From Mesostigma viride (Eukaryota > Streptophyta > Mesostigmatophyceae > Mesostigmatales > Mesostigmataceae), in NCBI GenBank assembly GCA_009746045.1, contig RPFO01000027.1, forward strand, positions 3,349,609 through 3,413,608: DNA of 64,000 bases. The letters run 5' to 3'. Of this stretch, positions 1-8,727 are shown in pieces (the stretch's first letter is position 1; each line of letters starts with the position of its first letter). The notes under the pieces were generated by a model, which was given only the letters and a program-made list of their open reading frames with translations, made no database searches and was not told the DNA's origin. The translations under genes were made by a program, and so were the position numbers.

Positions 1-315
1 CGCGGCTTTTGCTTTCAAGCACAGGCATTTCCTAACGAGTATGATTTTCCTTACGCAAGCGTACACCAGCGGTGGTGTCCCTAGAGCAGTGCGAGCCAAT
101 ATCAGTTTTCTGGCTCTTTTCGCACAAAAGACCACAGGGCCGCGCGTCAGATCGCGGAAGAGAGCGCAGGAGCCGTGGCGCCAGACGAGTTTCTCGCGCT
201 GTGGGATCACGCCGTCAAGGACGACCCTCATAGTTTTTTCGGGATCGACTTCGACCAACGCGACCCGAAAAAAATGTTTCGAAAGAACTTCAATGTTTTC
301 TTGTCGATAAAATAA
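1..315 (+). pseudogene. 3' end of an unrecognised (virus-type) gene, interrupted by a stop
   Basis: Reading frame 1 runs from the window edge and ends at TAA 313-315, with one in-frame TAG at 82-84. The 76 residues after the TAG read like real protein: acidic, with aromatics and a basic end (…DHAVKDDPHSFFGIDF…). The longer open frame at 41-310 in frame 2 has low-complexity Arg/Ser/Thr composition typical of a shadow. The gene ends 22 bp before the recombinase at 338, on the same strand, matching the tight packing of the next two genes. I do not recognise the family and the start is outside the window. The TAG could be true decay, a base error, or the end of one gene followed by a short unknown one. 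Confidence 0.35.
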
Positions 316-326
316 ATTTCTCTGAT

Positions 327-336
327 TATAATATAA
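327..336 (+). promoter_or_regulatory. TATAATATAA box directly upstream of the recombinase ATG
   Basis: TATAATATAA ends 1 nt before the ATG at 338. The identical 10-mer occurs 4 nt before the ATG of the next gene. Placement this close to the start codon resembles the short AT-rich promoter elements of large DNA viruses of algae. That it is a viral promoter is inferred from position and repetition. Confidence 0.5.
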
Positions 337-337
337 C

Positions 338-1969
338 ATGGATCCTTCGCCCGCAAAACGATACACTGGCGTCGAGAAGGAGTACGTTCTAGACACTCAA
401 GCACTGCTTCGGTACTGCGCGGGATCCCGTCTCGGATCTAAAACGTTAGAACGTGTCGTTAGGATCCTTCAAGAAGCTGGCCACAACGACACGATTCCGT
501 CCACCTGTCACGATATGAAACCCGAAATCCGATTGGCTATCCTCGCCTTGGTGAGCGACAGGAGGCGTCCACGTGGTCGTTTACCCTCCAAAACGGAAAA
601 ACGACACGAACCGAAGCGACCCAGAGGACGCCCAAGAATCCACCCCGTGGGGTATAAAAAGCCCGAGCAAAAAAATTGTCTAATGTTCAGTCATCAAATG
701 ACGGTGACTGTAGAGGAGCGTCGCGAGCAGTGGCGACGGGCCCAGGCGAAGAGGCGAGCCATCGCCCGCGATCAGACGAACTGCATATCGGCCAAGAGCA
801 AGGTGAAGAAGGGCGTCTGGAATCCGAGTGACCGATGGATCGCGAACAACCAGGAGTGCGCGGACAAAATCGGCTTGCAGGCGACCTCTCCACCCTCGCC
901 GGAGCCGGTTCATCCCGGCGAAACTACCGCGCGAGTTAGCGATGGGCGATACTGGACGTTCAACGAGGCCGTCGCCGCAGCGGATGCCCGGCCAGAGCAT
1001 CACGAGCCTGGCAGGCCCTCGAAAGAGCGAGGGGCGACGCGCAGAACCGCGAAAGGGTACATCGGCAGGCTGCGAGTTCTTCTCGACAAAATGGGGTGCT
1101 CGCAAGACGAGTCGGTCGACTGCCTCGCCGACACCGCCCTCGTCCTTCGCGTCGTCCACGAGACCTCGGAACCCAAACGCAATCTCGCGCATTCGAAAGA
1201 GGACGCGTGGAGGGAGAACGAGAAGAACCTGTTTGGGGTCGTCAACGGCGTGAATCGAATGATGCCATCCGAGAAGAGGCTCCCACGCGACGTGACGGAC
1301 GCGTATGCTGCCCGGGTCAGTGAGCTGAAGGTCGGCGATATCGACAGGAAGTTCTACAGGGCCGAGAACAAGCCCTTGAGACACACGTACGAGCAGCTCC
1401 AGCGTATCGCGTCAGAGCAATACAAGAAGGATCCGACTTCCGACGCAGCTCTGATGGGTCTTCTCTACCTATCCGGTGAAAAATTGCCTCCGACCAGGTA
1501 CGACCACGATCAAATGCGCATCGTCGGGTCTATCGACGAGCTCGGGCCGCACGAGAACGGATACATTCCTAGCGAGCGTCGCATCGTCATCAAAAAATTC
1601 AAGACGCGAGAGACTTTCGGCGTCTACGACTTCAAGATCCCAGATGGGTACTCTAAGCTGATCAACGCACTGGGGGCGAGAGCTAACCAGGCGTACGTGT
1701 TCGAGGACCCGAGGTCTCCGGGCAATCCAATAGATCACACCCTGTATAGCAGCCGCTATAACCGCATCTACCACGGAATCGATGCAACGAGGCAGGCATA
1801 CATCACCCGTTTCTTGAAGGGCGCATCGTGGCAAAAGCGGAAATGGGCTGGTGACTTGATGGGACACGACGTGCTCACAGGAGCCCTTTACGAGCGACAG
1901 GGGGATGAGTTCACCCACAAGGGTGGCGAGACTGGCGGACGTCGGCTGAGGCCGAGGAAAATACTGTAA
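338..1969 (+). CDS. Viral-type tyrosine recombinase/integrase with AT-hooks
   Basis: 543 aa, intronless. The C-terminal third has the pattern of a tyrosine recombinase as found in large DNA viruses and virus-like mobile elements: a first arginine in a PPTR motif (about R387), a beta-hairpin lysine (about K422), a second arginine in the TRQAY block (about R485; the usual HxxR histidine is absent), a GH histidine (H510) and the nucleophile tyrosine in GALYER (Y518). The N-terminal half is basic and has AT-hook-like RPRGR repeats (about residues 77-101), suggesting minor-groove DNA binding. Expected role: strand exchange during integration, excision or genome resolution. The ATG at 338 is chosen because it follows a TATAATATAA box. 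The frame is intact. Family placement rests on motif order, not a search. A large minus-strand open frame at 680-1384 is its shadow. Confidence 0.72.
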   Translation: MDPSPAKRYTGVEKEYVLDTQALLRYCAGSRLGSKTLERVVRILQEAGHNDTIPSTCHDMKPEIRLAILALVSDRRRPRGRLPSKTEKRHEPKRPRGRPRIHPVGYKKPEQKNCLMFSHQMTVTVEERREQWRRAQAKRRAIARDQTNCISAKSKVKKGVWNPSDRWIANNQECADKIGLQATSPPSPEPVHPGETTARVSDGRYWTFNEAVAAADARPEHHEPGRPSKERGATRRTAKGYIGRLRVLLDKMGCSQDESVDCLADTALVLRVVHETSEPKRNLAHSKEDAWRENEKNLFGVVNGVNRMMPSEKRLPRDVTDAYAARVSELKVGDIDRKFYRAENKPLRHTYEQLQRIASEQYKKDPTSDAALMGLLYLSGEKLPPTRYDHDQMRIVGSIDELGPHENGYIPSERRIVIKKFKTRETFGVYDFKIPDGYSKLINALGARANQAYVFEDPRSPGNPIDHTLYSSRYNRIYHGIDATRQAYITRFLKGASWQKRKWAGDLMGHDVLTGALYERQGDEFTHKGGETGGRRLRPRKIL

Positions 1970-2176
1970 AAAAGTCGCCAGTAAGTTCTGACACGGACAG
2001 GTTTTCCATGGGAGATAGTTCCCATAGGCCCATTTAAAACACTCGTGCCATGGGAGAATTCTAAACCGCTCGTAATATCCGGTAAATAAAACTTTCATCC
2101 CAACATTTCCCACTCGAGGGTCAAGAGTTGGTGGTTTCAAAACTTTTTGATCGAAATGTTTTTTTTTTTCTAAACA
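1970..2176. other. Intergenic spacer, AT-rich at its right end
   Basis: A 221 bp gap separates the recombinase stop from the next ATG. It contains a T-run (2160-2170). No ORF or RNA gene is seen. Confidence 0.5.
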
Positions 2177-2186
2177 TATAATATAA
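2177..2186 (+). promoter_or_regulatory. TATAATATAA box upstream of the primase-helicase ATG
   Basis: The same 10-mer as at 327-336, here ending 4 nt before the ATG at 2191, after a T-rich stretch. Two adjacent genes sharing the element supports a common viral-type transcription signal. Confidence 0.5.
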
Positions 2187-2190
2187 TATC

Positions 2191-5100
2191 ATGTCGTCTG
2201 CACCAAGTCGTGTCGTCGCAGTCGGACCTTCTGGAAGTTTTTCGACATCCGGTGGGAATATAAAGGACTCGGACATTCCGTGGCTGGCTCTACTCCACCC
2301 ACCACCCGAGGCCACCCATGAGACCATGAACAAGGTCGTCACGCAATGGCGCTACAAGAAGGCCCCCACAAAAGAGGCTGGGGTGTCTCTCGGCCATCGT
2401 TTCATTTGCGCGCGTGGCATCAACACGCGAGACGCCAACGAGTACGCGCATTACGGCAACCTCGCAGACTTTTCGCGGATCTATGCGGAGTGCGCTGCTC
2501 ATCCCGTTCGCCGCACGCTCGACGAAGTCATAAAGCCAGACGACCCGTCGTGGGCGTACGTCGACATAGACGACAAGGTCGATCCAGATGACGAGCGTCT
2601 GGCAAACATCGATTATCCAGGACACTTCCGCCGTGTGCACGACGAGTATTGCCGAGTCGTCCTGAACATCGCGACGGAGGGTTTTCGCTACGAGGTCAGC
2701 ACAGCGTCTCGCATGAAGAAGGATCTGTTCAAATCGTCCTTCCACATCGTCGTGCGCGGTCTCGTTCTTGCCGACCTTGACGCGAGAGTGTATTGGTACA
2801 GCGGCCTCGCCGATTTTATCAAGCGCGCATCGTTCGACACTTCTTCGCCTGTTCACGATGACGCTCACGAGCTGCTTAAATACAAGGTCAGCGGTCAAGA
2901 AGAATTCGACGAGATCTGTCGCCACCCAGCTGACTTTTTTGGCGAAATGGATACGGTGATCGACGAGGCCGTCTACAGGAGAGACAGTCTTTTCCGGTGC
3001 GTCGGGATGCACAAGTTCGGGGATACCGACCCTCTGGGAATTCTGCGCACATGCGAAGGCTCGTCGAGCGACTTCCTCGACCATCTCATCAACGTTTACT
3101 CGCCTGACGACGTCTCTGGCGGGGTGGTAGTGAGTGCGCCTCCTGACTGGGCGGCATCGCTCAAGAGGAGAGGCGTTCGCGGACGTCGCGAGTGTACGGT
3201 GAAGGCGGCGGGCAAGGACATCGACATTTCTGCATCTCTCGCCGCGATGGAGAAGGTGGCCCCAGAATGTGATTACCTCGAATGTGGCCGCATTGAGTTG
3301 TCTCCAGACGTCAAGCTCGTGAGGGTTAAGTATCAACAGTGTGACGACCACATCTGCCTCATCTGCAACAAGGTGCACGAGAAGAACGGCCCATTCACGC
3401 TCCAATACCCATCGGGGCAGGTATTCTATGACTGCTACAGGAAATCGCCAGATGCTCGCAAGATCGAGATCGCACCTCCCGTTATGCAAGGGGCGGACTC
3501 TGATCAAGTCCCGTTCACTCACACGTACTCGTCCGAGAAAATCAAGCCTTTCAGCTGGGATGCGCTATTTAGAGGCCCGCACAAGAGCACCATCCTCGTC
3601 CAGTCCAACTGCGGGACAGGTAAATCTGAGAGGATTCGTGAACTCGTCAACGAGGCGGTGAGGAGGGATCCAGGTATTCGCGTGTGCTGCATGGTGGCTA
3701 ACATCAGCCTGTCCAAGGAGGAGGATCGCAACTACAAGTCTCTGGGCGAGTGTGGGAGGACGATTGCGTGGGAGGACAACGCGTTCCATATCTTGTCCAG
3801 TGACCCGAATTTCCGTCACTACCTGAGCGGTCCGAAGGGTATGATGTCTGATGACAGGGTGCTGGTCGTTCTTAACAGCATCTTGCGCGTCACGGACCAA
3901 CCGTTCGATCTCCTCATCCTAGACGAAATATACAACACCCTCACCGCCATTTCGCAGCGCCACGTGGATAACAAGCGCGAGGTGTTGAGGAAGTTCATCA
4001 GGCTCATTGAGACGTCCAAGGTCGTGATTGCATTAGACGCTACCGTTACTCGAAAGGTATACGAGTTCATAGCGGCCTATCGCGCGGAGGACACTATGGA
4101 GGTTGATTGCAACACCTTCAGGCGCCCGACCAACAGGATTATGCGATGGGTGGACGTGACATCAGAAAAGAACTGGCGAAAGGTCTGCGTGGACAGGTTT
4201 GTTACTGAGTGTGAGAGGAGGATAGAGGCGGGGGAGAGGATCTTCTGCCCAATGTCTGGAAAAAAAGAGGCCGCCATGGCGTACGAGGCATTAAAAAAGA
4301 TCACGGAGCAGAAAAAGAATGGTCGCCTTTACACTAGCCTGACAAGCAAAGAGGATCTGGAGGTTGGTGCGAATGCCGCGTGGGCTGACCTTGACTTTCT
4401 GATTTTCAGCCCAACGATCACGGTTGGAGTCTCCTACACCGAGCACACGTTCGACAGCATGGTGGGGATGTTCATCAACGGTGATAACTACGCGAGCTAC
4501 ACGACAACCCTACAGCAAATTTTTAGGGTTCGCCATCTAGTCAAGGGAGAGATGGTCATCTTCTACCGAGACGATACTTCGCTGATTAACCGCCCCCCAA
4601 CGGACTACGGCACGATCGTCGAGAACATGATCGCGGGGGACACTGCGCTCATCCAGCTGCTGTTCGACAACGCCGACGTGGTCTGCGACTGGAGCGCAGA
4701 CAAGTCGCGCATCTACGACAGAAATTGTCCCAAATTCCGCCTCTTCTGCCGGAACCAGCAAGATCTCGCGGTGTCGAGGTCCCATTATAAGGGAAATCTC
4801 ATCAAGCTATTGAACGAGGGCTACGGCGTGGAGGTGTCGGCAGTGGAGGAGCTGGGGGACATCGACGCCCCTCCGCTTCCGGTACTAGAAGATCCAGACA
4901 AGGACAGGGAGGTGGTGCTTCTGAGCGAGGAGGAGTACAAGGATCTAGAGGGGAGAATCGGCGGCACGGTTCCACTTTCGCCGTACGAAATGCGTCTGAA
5001 GGCGGTGTACGAACTGGTTCACCGGTTGTACATGATTCCATATGATTTCATCGACGACGAGCTCCCTCAAATTCTGGACAAGGAGATGGGGAGGAAGGCG

Positions 5101-5688
5101 TACGCTGGCATTCGTCAATATTCGAAGTTGACGGGACTAGGAACTAAGGAGCATTTCAGAGACAATCTGTTGATTCTGCAGAAGTCAGAGTCCTTGTTTG
5201 ATTTGAAGGCGTATTCTCGTTTTGGACTAGCACAGTCTCTGGCCGTTACGCTCAAGCTACTAGAAGGGACGCATATCACCGACTTCATCACAACGGCTGA
5301 CCCGTCCAATCTCACGATGAAGCTGACGCGTGATGAGACAATTGCACTTGGGAACAAAATCGACAGCGAAGTTGCCGAGAAGGCCTGTTTCATGCGCTCA
5401 ATTTTTGGATACCGGCGGAGGGCAGGCGATACAGGTAGTTTGTCTTTTGCGCAATGCAGCGGTCTCATCAACAGCTTGTTGAGCCCGACTCTAGGAATTT
5501 ATGCCAAGGGGGCGAAGGGCAATAGCCGCGGCGGTGGTTACTTGGAAATTTCGAAGGCTGACATGCACGCGTTTCTTGATAGGTATAAACCCTCGTGGTG
5601 GGGCGACGAGAAGGATTATTCGATCACGTCATTGTCTGGCCTGTCGATGGATGAAATCGCCCCTTTCCTGCAGGGTGCGGATAAGTAA
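2191..5688 (+). CDS. Primase-helicase: archaeo-eukaryotic primase fused to a UL9-like origin-binding SF2 helicase
   Basis: 1165 aa, intronless and intact. N-terminal primase domain: a DID metal-binding pair (D125, D127) and a KSSFH motif (K181-H185), as in archaeo-eukaryotic primases of NCLDV and herpes type. A zinc motif follows (C389, C392, H396, C415; C-x2-C-x3-H-x18-C), resembling the zinc-binding tail of viral primases. The second half is a superfamily-2 helicase: Walker A SNCGTGKS (residues 472-479), Walker B LDEIY (D578, E579), and motif VI QQIFRVR, in the arrangement of the herpes origin-binding-protein family. Expected role: origin recognition, unwinding and primer synthesis for a DNA virus or virus-like replicon. 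It is co-directional with the recombinase, and the palindromic repeat array starts ~170 bp after its stop. An AT-rich trailer with AATAAA (5700-5705) follows. Primase and helicase are read from motifs. Origin binding is inferred. Confidence 0.85.
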   Translation: MSSAPSRVVAVGPSGSFSTSGGNIKDSDIPWLALLHPPPEATHETMNKVVTQWRYKKAPTKEAGVSLGHRFICARGINTRDANEYAHYGNLADFSRIYAECAAHPVRRTLDEVIKPDDPSWAYVDIDDKVDPDDERLANIDYPGHFRRVHDEYCRVVLNIATEGFRYEVSTASRMKKDLFKSSFHIVVRGLVLADLDARVYWYSGLADFIKRASFDTSSPVHDDAHELLKYKVSGQEEFDEICRHPADFFGEMDTVIDEAVYRRDSLFRCVGMHKFGDTDPLGILRTCEGSSSDFLDHLINVYSPDDVSGGVVVSAPPDWAASLKRRGVRGRRECTVKAAGKDIDISASLAAMEKVAPECDYLECGRIELSPDVKLVRVKYQQCDDHICLICNKVHEKNGPFTLQYPSGQVFYDCYRKSPDARKIEIAPPVMQGADSDQVPFTHTYSSEKIKPFSWDALFRGPHKSTILVQSNCGTGKSERIRELVNEAVRRDPGIRVCCMVANISLSKEEDRNYKSLGECGRTIAWEDNAFHILSSDPNFRHYLSGPKGMMSDDRVLVVLNSILRVTDQPFDLLILDEIYNTLTAISQRHVDNKREVLRKFIRLIETSKVVIALDATVTRKVYEFIAAYRAEDTMEVDCNTFRRPTNRIMRWVDVTSEKNWRKVCVDRFVTECERRIEAGERIFCPMSGKKEAAMAYEALKKITEQKKNGRLYTSLTSKEDLEVGANAAWADLDFLIFSPTITVGVSYTEHTFDSMVGMFINGDNYASYTTTLQQIFRVRHLVKGEMVIFYRDDTSLINRPPTDYGTIVENMIAGDTALIQLLFDNADVVCDWSADKSRIYDRNCPKFRLFCRNQQDLAVSRSHYKGNLIKLLNEGYGVEVSAVEELGDIDAPPLPVLEDPDKDREVVLLSEEEYKDLEGRIGGTVPLSPYEMRLKAVYELVHRLYMIPYDFIDDELPQILDKEMGRKAYAGIRQYSKLTGLGTKEHFRDNLLILQKSESLFDLKAYSRFGLAQSLAVTLKLLEGTHITDFITTADPSNLTMKLTRDETIALGNKIDSEVAEKACFMRSIFGYRRRAGDTGSLSFAQCSGLINSLLSPTLGIYAKGAKGNSRGGGYLEISKADMHAFLDRYKPSWWGDEKDYSITSLSGLSMDEIAPFLQGADK

Positions 5689-5858
5689 ATTTTATATTTT
5701 AATAAAAGCCTGTTTCTGCCATGCGTTTCTTTGTAAAAAATAGTTTACAACCTCCAAGACGTCGCGCTCATTGTCTCCTCATCTACGAGTAGACGTCGAT
5801 CCGGATCCGGTCACACCCCGCCGCGCGGCCCTCGTCGCCTCCCTCACCATGCGAGGGC
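5689..5858. other. Spacer between helicase gene and palindrome array
   Basis: AT-rich 3' trailer with a polyadenylation-like AATAAA at 5700-5705, then GC-rich sequence. No gene is seen. Confidence 0.4.
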
Positions 5859-6350
5859 ATGGCGAAAAATTGGGCGTTCTTTATATATAGAGTAAGTACG
5901 TGCAATTTTTCGCCACGTTCAACAACCCACGCCACCTCAGCGCCGGCCAGTGGGGGAAGGTGGCGAAAAATTGTCCATTCTTTTCTTTAGAATAACTATG
6001 GACAATTTTTCGCCACCACTCTCACACCTTGACAAAGCACCTCCTATGACCCGCGCCAAGGGGTGGCAGGATGGCGAAAAATTGTCCATTCTTTTCTTAA
6101 GAATAACTATGGACAATTTTTCGCCATCACTCTCATACCTTGACAAAAACCTCCTATGACCCGCGCCAAGGGGTGGCAGGATGGCGAAAAATTGTCCATT
6201 CTTTTCTTAAGAATAACTATGGACAATTTTTCGCCATCACTCTCATACCTTGACAAAAACCTCCTATGACCCGCGCCAAGGGGTGGCAGGGTGGCGAAAA
6301 ATTGGGCGTTCTTTCTCTTAAGAGTAAGTACGTGCAATTTTTCGCCATCA
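5859..6350. repeat. Five tandem long palindromes, ~110 bp period (candidate replication origin or recombination sites)
   Basis: Five inverted repeats at about 5861-5914, 5962-6014, 6071-6127, 6181-6237 and 6293-6346. Units 3 and 4 have perfect 19 bp arms (ATGGCGAAAAATTGTCCAT and its complement) around a 19 bp AT-rich loop that contains a second palindrome, TTCTTAAGAA. Unit 2 is the same with a changed loop. The first and last units share only the outer 12 bp GGCGAAAAATTG and carry a different inner sequence (GGGCGTTC… …GTACGTG). Linkers are also conserved (CTCCTATGACCCGCGCCAAG). The array lies directly after the UL9-like helicase gene, reminiscent of herpesvirus origins, where palindromes carry origin-binding-protein sites. 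It could alternatively be core sites for the nearby tyrosine recombinase, or hairpin terminators. The structure is certain; the function is inferred. Confidence 0.85.
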
Positions 6351-6628
6351 CTCTCACGCCCCCAACAAAACCATCACAACTGCCGGGGTGGTGACAGATG
6401 CCAGCCTAAATGTCACAACCTGGTGAGCAGTGCCCCTCATAGGCCATGGGGTCAAGGAAAGTCTGGAGACGGGTTTGGGTTCAGGGTTTAGGTTTTAGCT
6501 AGGGTGAGACCCCATCCTAGGCCGCGGTCACTATAGGGTCACTATAGGGGTGGCATATGCCAGCATAAGGGTGGTGCACATTTGCTAGTCGCGATGACGG
6601 AATGATGACGGAATGATGATGGAAGATA
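6351..6628. other. Non-coding; short telomere-like patch
   Basis: No gene is seen. Positions 6471-6496 read as degenerate TTTAGGG-like repeats, too few to call a telomere. 6595-6622 holds a short GATGACGGAAT direct repeat. This is where virus-type sequence gives way to retrotransposon debris. Confidence 0.4.
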
Positions 6629-6680
6629 ATTAATTAATTAATTAGACTCGTGCTCCCGTTGGGGATTCACGGAGCCGATA
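6629..6680 (-). mobile_element. LINE-A 3' end remnant with (TTAA)n tail
   Basis: (TTAA)n at 6629-6644 followed by GACTCGTGCTCCCGTTGGGG, the reverse complement of the terminal 3' sequence of the full LINE at 53-58 kb. The orientation is minus. Confidence 0.6.
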
Positions 6681-6799
6681 GTGCAGGTAGGCAACGTGTT
6701 TGTATTCCAGCACTTTTGGCTGTCTTTTGTTGATTGTTATACTGCATATTTGTGTTGCATGCCATAAAGACCTGTTTACAAGCGCGTATTGACGCATGA

Positions 6800-7123
6800 G
6801 ATATCGAGCTGGCCGCCCACCGCCTTCCCCGCGCGCGGGGTAAGGCAGGGCCGCCCCCGCTCCTTCTCACCTTTAAGACCCCGGCGGACAAGATTTCTTT
6901 TCTCAGACGCCGCAAGCGGCTCGAGAAGACTCTCTTCACCCTTGACGACGACTTGACCCTGGCGCAGCAACAACGGCGACGGGAGCTATGGCCGACCTAC
7001 CTCCAGCTCCGGCAGACCAAGGCGGGGCAGCCGGTGTACTGGAAGGGGGCGGCCATCTACGTCGGCCACAAGCCCTGGCAGGCGACCCCCGCGGCCCCAG
7101 CGACTCCAGACGCCCCAGCTTAG
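6800..7123 (+). pseudogene. LINE ORF1 C-terminal fragment
   Basis: A 107-codon frame, opening after TGA 6797-6799 and ending at TAG 7121-7123, has no start codon. It aligns by eye to the ORF1-like fragment on the minus strand at 19296-19691. Shared blocks are HRLP…R, LLLTF, the Arg-rich RRRKRL, LDDDLT-AQQQ-RR-LWP-YL and a final Tyr-Trp/Gly-rich strand. This is the RNA-binding end of an L1-type ORF1 protein (LINE RNP assembly). The 5' part of the gene is missing. Confidence 0.65.
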
Positions 7124-7457
7124 GGGAATACAGCAGCAGTAGTGTAGAATAGATAGACCGTGGCCATGTACATGTACGCCTCCTAGAGGCCCTATCCCAG
7201 CTAAGCCACGCGCTTTATTTCATCATGTACATGTGTGCCTATGATGAGCCACACTCCAGATGATGCCTAGCTTTATTTAGTTATGCTGTGCCCATGCAGG
7301 GAGTACCTCTCTGCTGAGACGCCATGCCCTAGCTTCTTTGTATAGCTATGCTGATCTTCCCCCCCATGACAGGCTCCCCCTTCGCTGGGCATAGCTTGAA
7401 GATCATGGGGATGCACGTGCCCTGGTGCACCTAGAGCAAGGGTCCTTTACATCAGTT
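7124..7457. other. Non-coding, probably LINE 3' UTR debris
   Basis: No ORF of note. CATGTACATGT occurs twice (7164-7174 and 7224-7234). No other structure recognised. Confidence 0.35.
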
Positions 7458-7587
7458 ACGTTAAATAGTGCCGGAACCTTTTGCCGCCTGAGGCAAATCG
7501 GGCCGGAACACTATTTTGCCCGGAATAACCACTTCCGAGCACCCAAGTTAATTCGGCCGAATTAACTTGGGTGCTCGGAAGTGGTTA
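7458..7587. mobile_element. Palindromic MITE, copy 1, left part (interrupted by a LINE)
   Basis: Begins GTTACGTTAAATAGTGCC and reaches the palindrome centre AATTCGGCCGAATT at about 7551-7564. The remainder continues at 8728-8834 after a LINE insertion. The element is nearly a perfect ~205 bp hairpin when complete (see 12836-13041). Confidence 0.75.
7554..7587. repeat. 34-bp target-site duplication of LINE-B (left copy)
   Basis: The 34 bp from CGGCCGAATT to AGTGGTTA recur exactly at 8728-8761, bracketing the LINE fragment. Both copies derive from the MITE palindrome, which shows the LINE landed inside it. Confidence 0.8.
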
Positions 7588-8727
7588 ATTAATTAATTAA
7601 TAGACACGTGACTGCGTCACGTGAGCATAAGTCCTCAGTGGGAGGGGAACATGGGATGGAATGGATGGTATAAGCTATCTAGGTCCTAGTTACAGGGGTG
7701 TGGGCACCGCGGCCCGAATCGCTATGAATGCCATACTTGGTCACACGCGGAGCCCCCACAGGCTTGGGGGTGGTCTCCTTCATCACTACTTGCCATCTAT
7801 CCTTGCGCACCATCTGCCTCCATATTACAGACAAACCAGGAGGCTGCCCGGGGGTGAGCCCGTCACGTCTAGTGTAGCACATGTCCATGCCGAGTCTATC
7901 ACGAAAAGTCCACGGGTGGCGGCCCTGCCGCGCGCGGCCGGGGGCACGCCAGGTGAGGACATATCGCCCAGGCTGGGCGGGCTTGGTGCCAGCTAGTCTA
8001 TCTGATGTATCTACCTGATCTGTGCGGGCCAGGTGCCCGGCTAGGCCCAGGCGCCTGTGCCTAATAATGTGGGAAACATAGGGCAAATCAGCGTACAAAT
8101 CCTCATTACTGATGTGCAAACCAAAGGGGATGTTAAGGGCCTTGCGCAGCATCTTGGTGACGGCGCCGTCGAGTCGTTGCTCCAGCTCCTGCATCAGTGT
8201 CCACGTCTCGGCGCCGTAGGTCAGGATCGTCAGAATGACGACCTTGAAGAGGTCACTCTTGACGATCCGGGGTAGGGCGGGGTTGCTCCACCAGCGGCGG
8301 TGGTCATGGAGGTGCGCCCACGCCATGCCGATCCGTGTCGTCATGTCGTCCTCGCAGTCAGGAAGCCAACTGCCGAGCAGCTTGAAGCGGCCTGAAGTAG
8401 GGTAGTTGACCTCGGCATCGTCTAAGAGGCGGAGTGTGGGTGGGGGCCCTGCCATGCCGAGGGCCAGGGCCTCCGTTTTGGGGCTGATTTCTAGACCAAC
8501 CGCCCGAGCCTCGAGCGCCAGGCAGTCCAGCCAAAGTTGGGCAGACTCCGGCTTCTCGATGAGCGTGATGTCGTCGGCATAAATGAGGTCAGCTAGTAAA
8601 TTCTGCTTGTTAGTCGGCCCCCCTTCCCCAAGCTCGTTCGTGATCGCTAGGCCAGGGGCACGGCCTGCAATGCTAGCAAAGCGAGCACGTGCCTGGCGCA
8701 TAACATAATCCACTACAATAATAAACA
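7588..8727 (-). mobile_element. 5'-truncated L1-like LINE (LINE-B)
   Basis: A minus-strand insertion flanked by a 34 bp duplication. Its 3' end carries (TTAA)n at 7588-7602, next to a perfect hairpin CACGTGACTGCGTCACGTG (7606-7624), which is a good candidate for reverse-transcriptase recognition. The 5' end is truncated inside the RT domain. Confidence 0.85.
7679..8727 (-). pseudogene. LINE-B ORF2, C-terminal half of reverse transcriptase
   Basis: About 349 codons, uninterrupted but 5'-truncated. It contains the RT catalytic LIYADDITLI motif near the start, the LDCLALEARAVGLE block, the conserved LTYGAETWTL motif, and the typical non-LTR tail (RRLGLAGHLARTDQVDTS). It aligns throughout with ORF2 of the full LINE at 55.2-58.4 kb but ends differently, so it is a second family, here called LINE-B. 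The endonuclease and first half of RT are missing, so it cannot transpose alone. The frame lacks stops, suggesting a young insertion. Confidence 0.85.

Noticed and set aside
680-1384. 234-codon minus-strand ORF
   Set aside because: Lies entirely inside the recombinase gene on the opposite strand; composition is that of a shadow frame.
2290-3522. 410-codon minus-strand ORF
   Set aside because: Shadow of the primase-helicase gene, which has clear catalytic motifs on the plus strand.
5859-6350. CRISPR array
   Set aside because: The repeat units are long palindromes and the spacers are also conserved repeats; there are no cas genes and the genome is eukaryotic.
6471-6496. Telomere or interstitial telomere
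   Set aside because: Only three or four degenerate TTTAGGG-like units.
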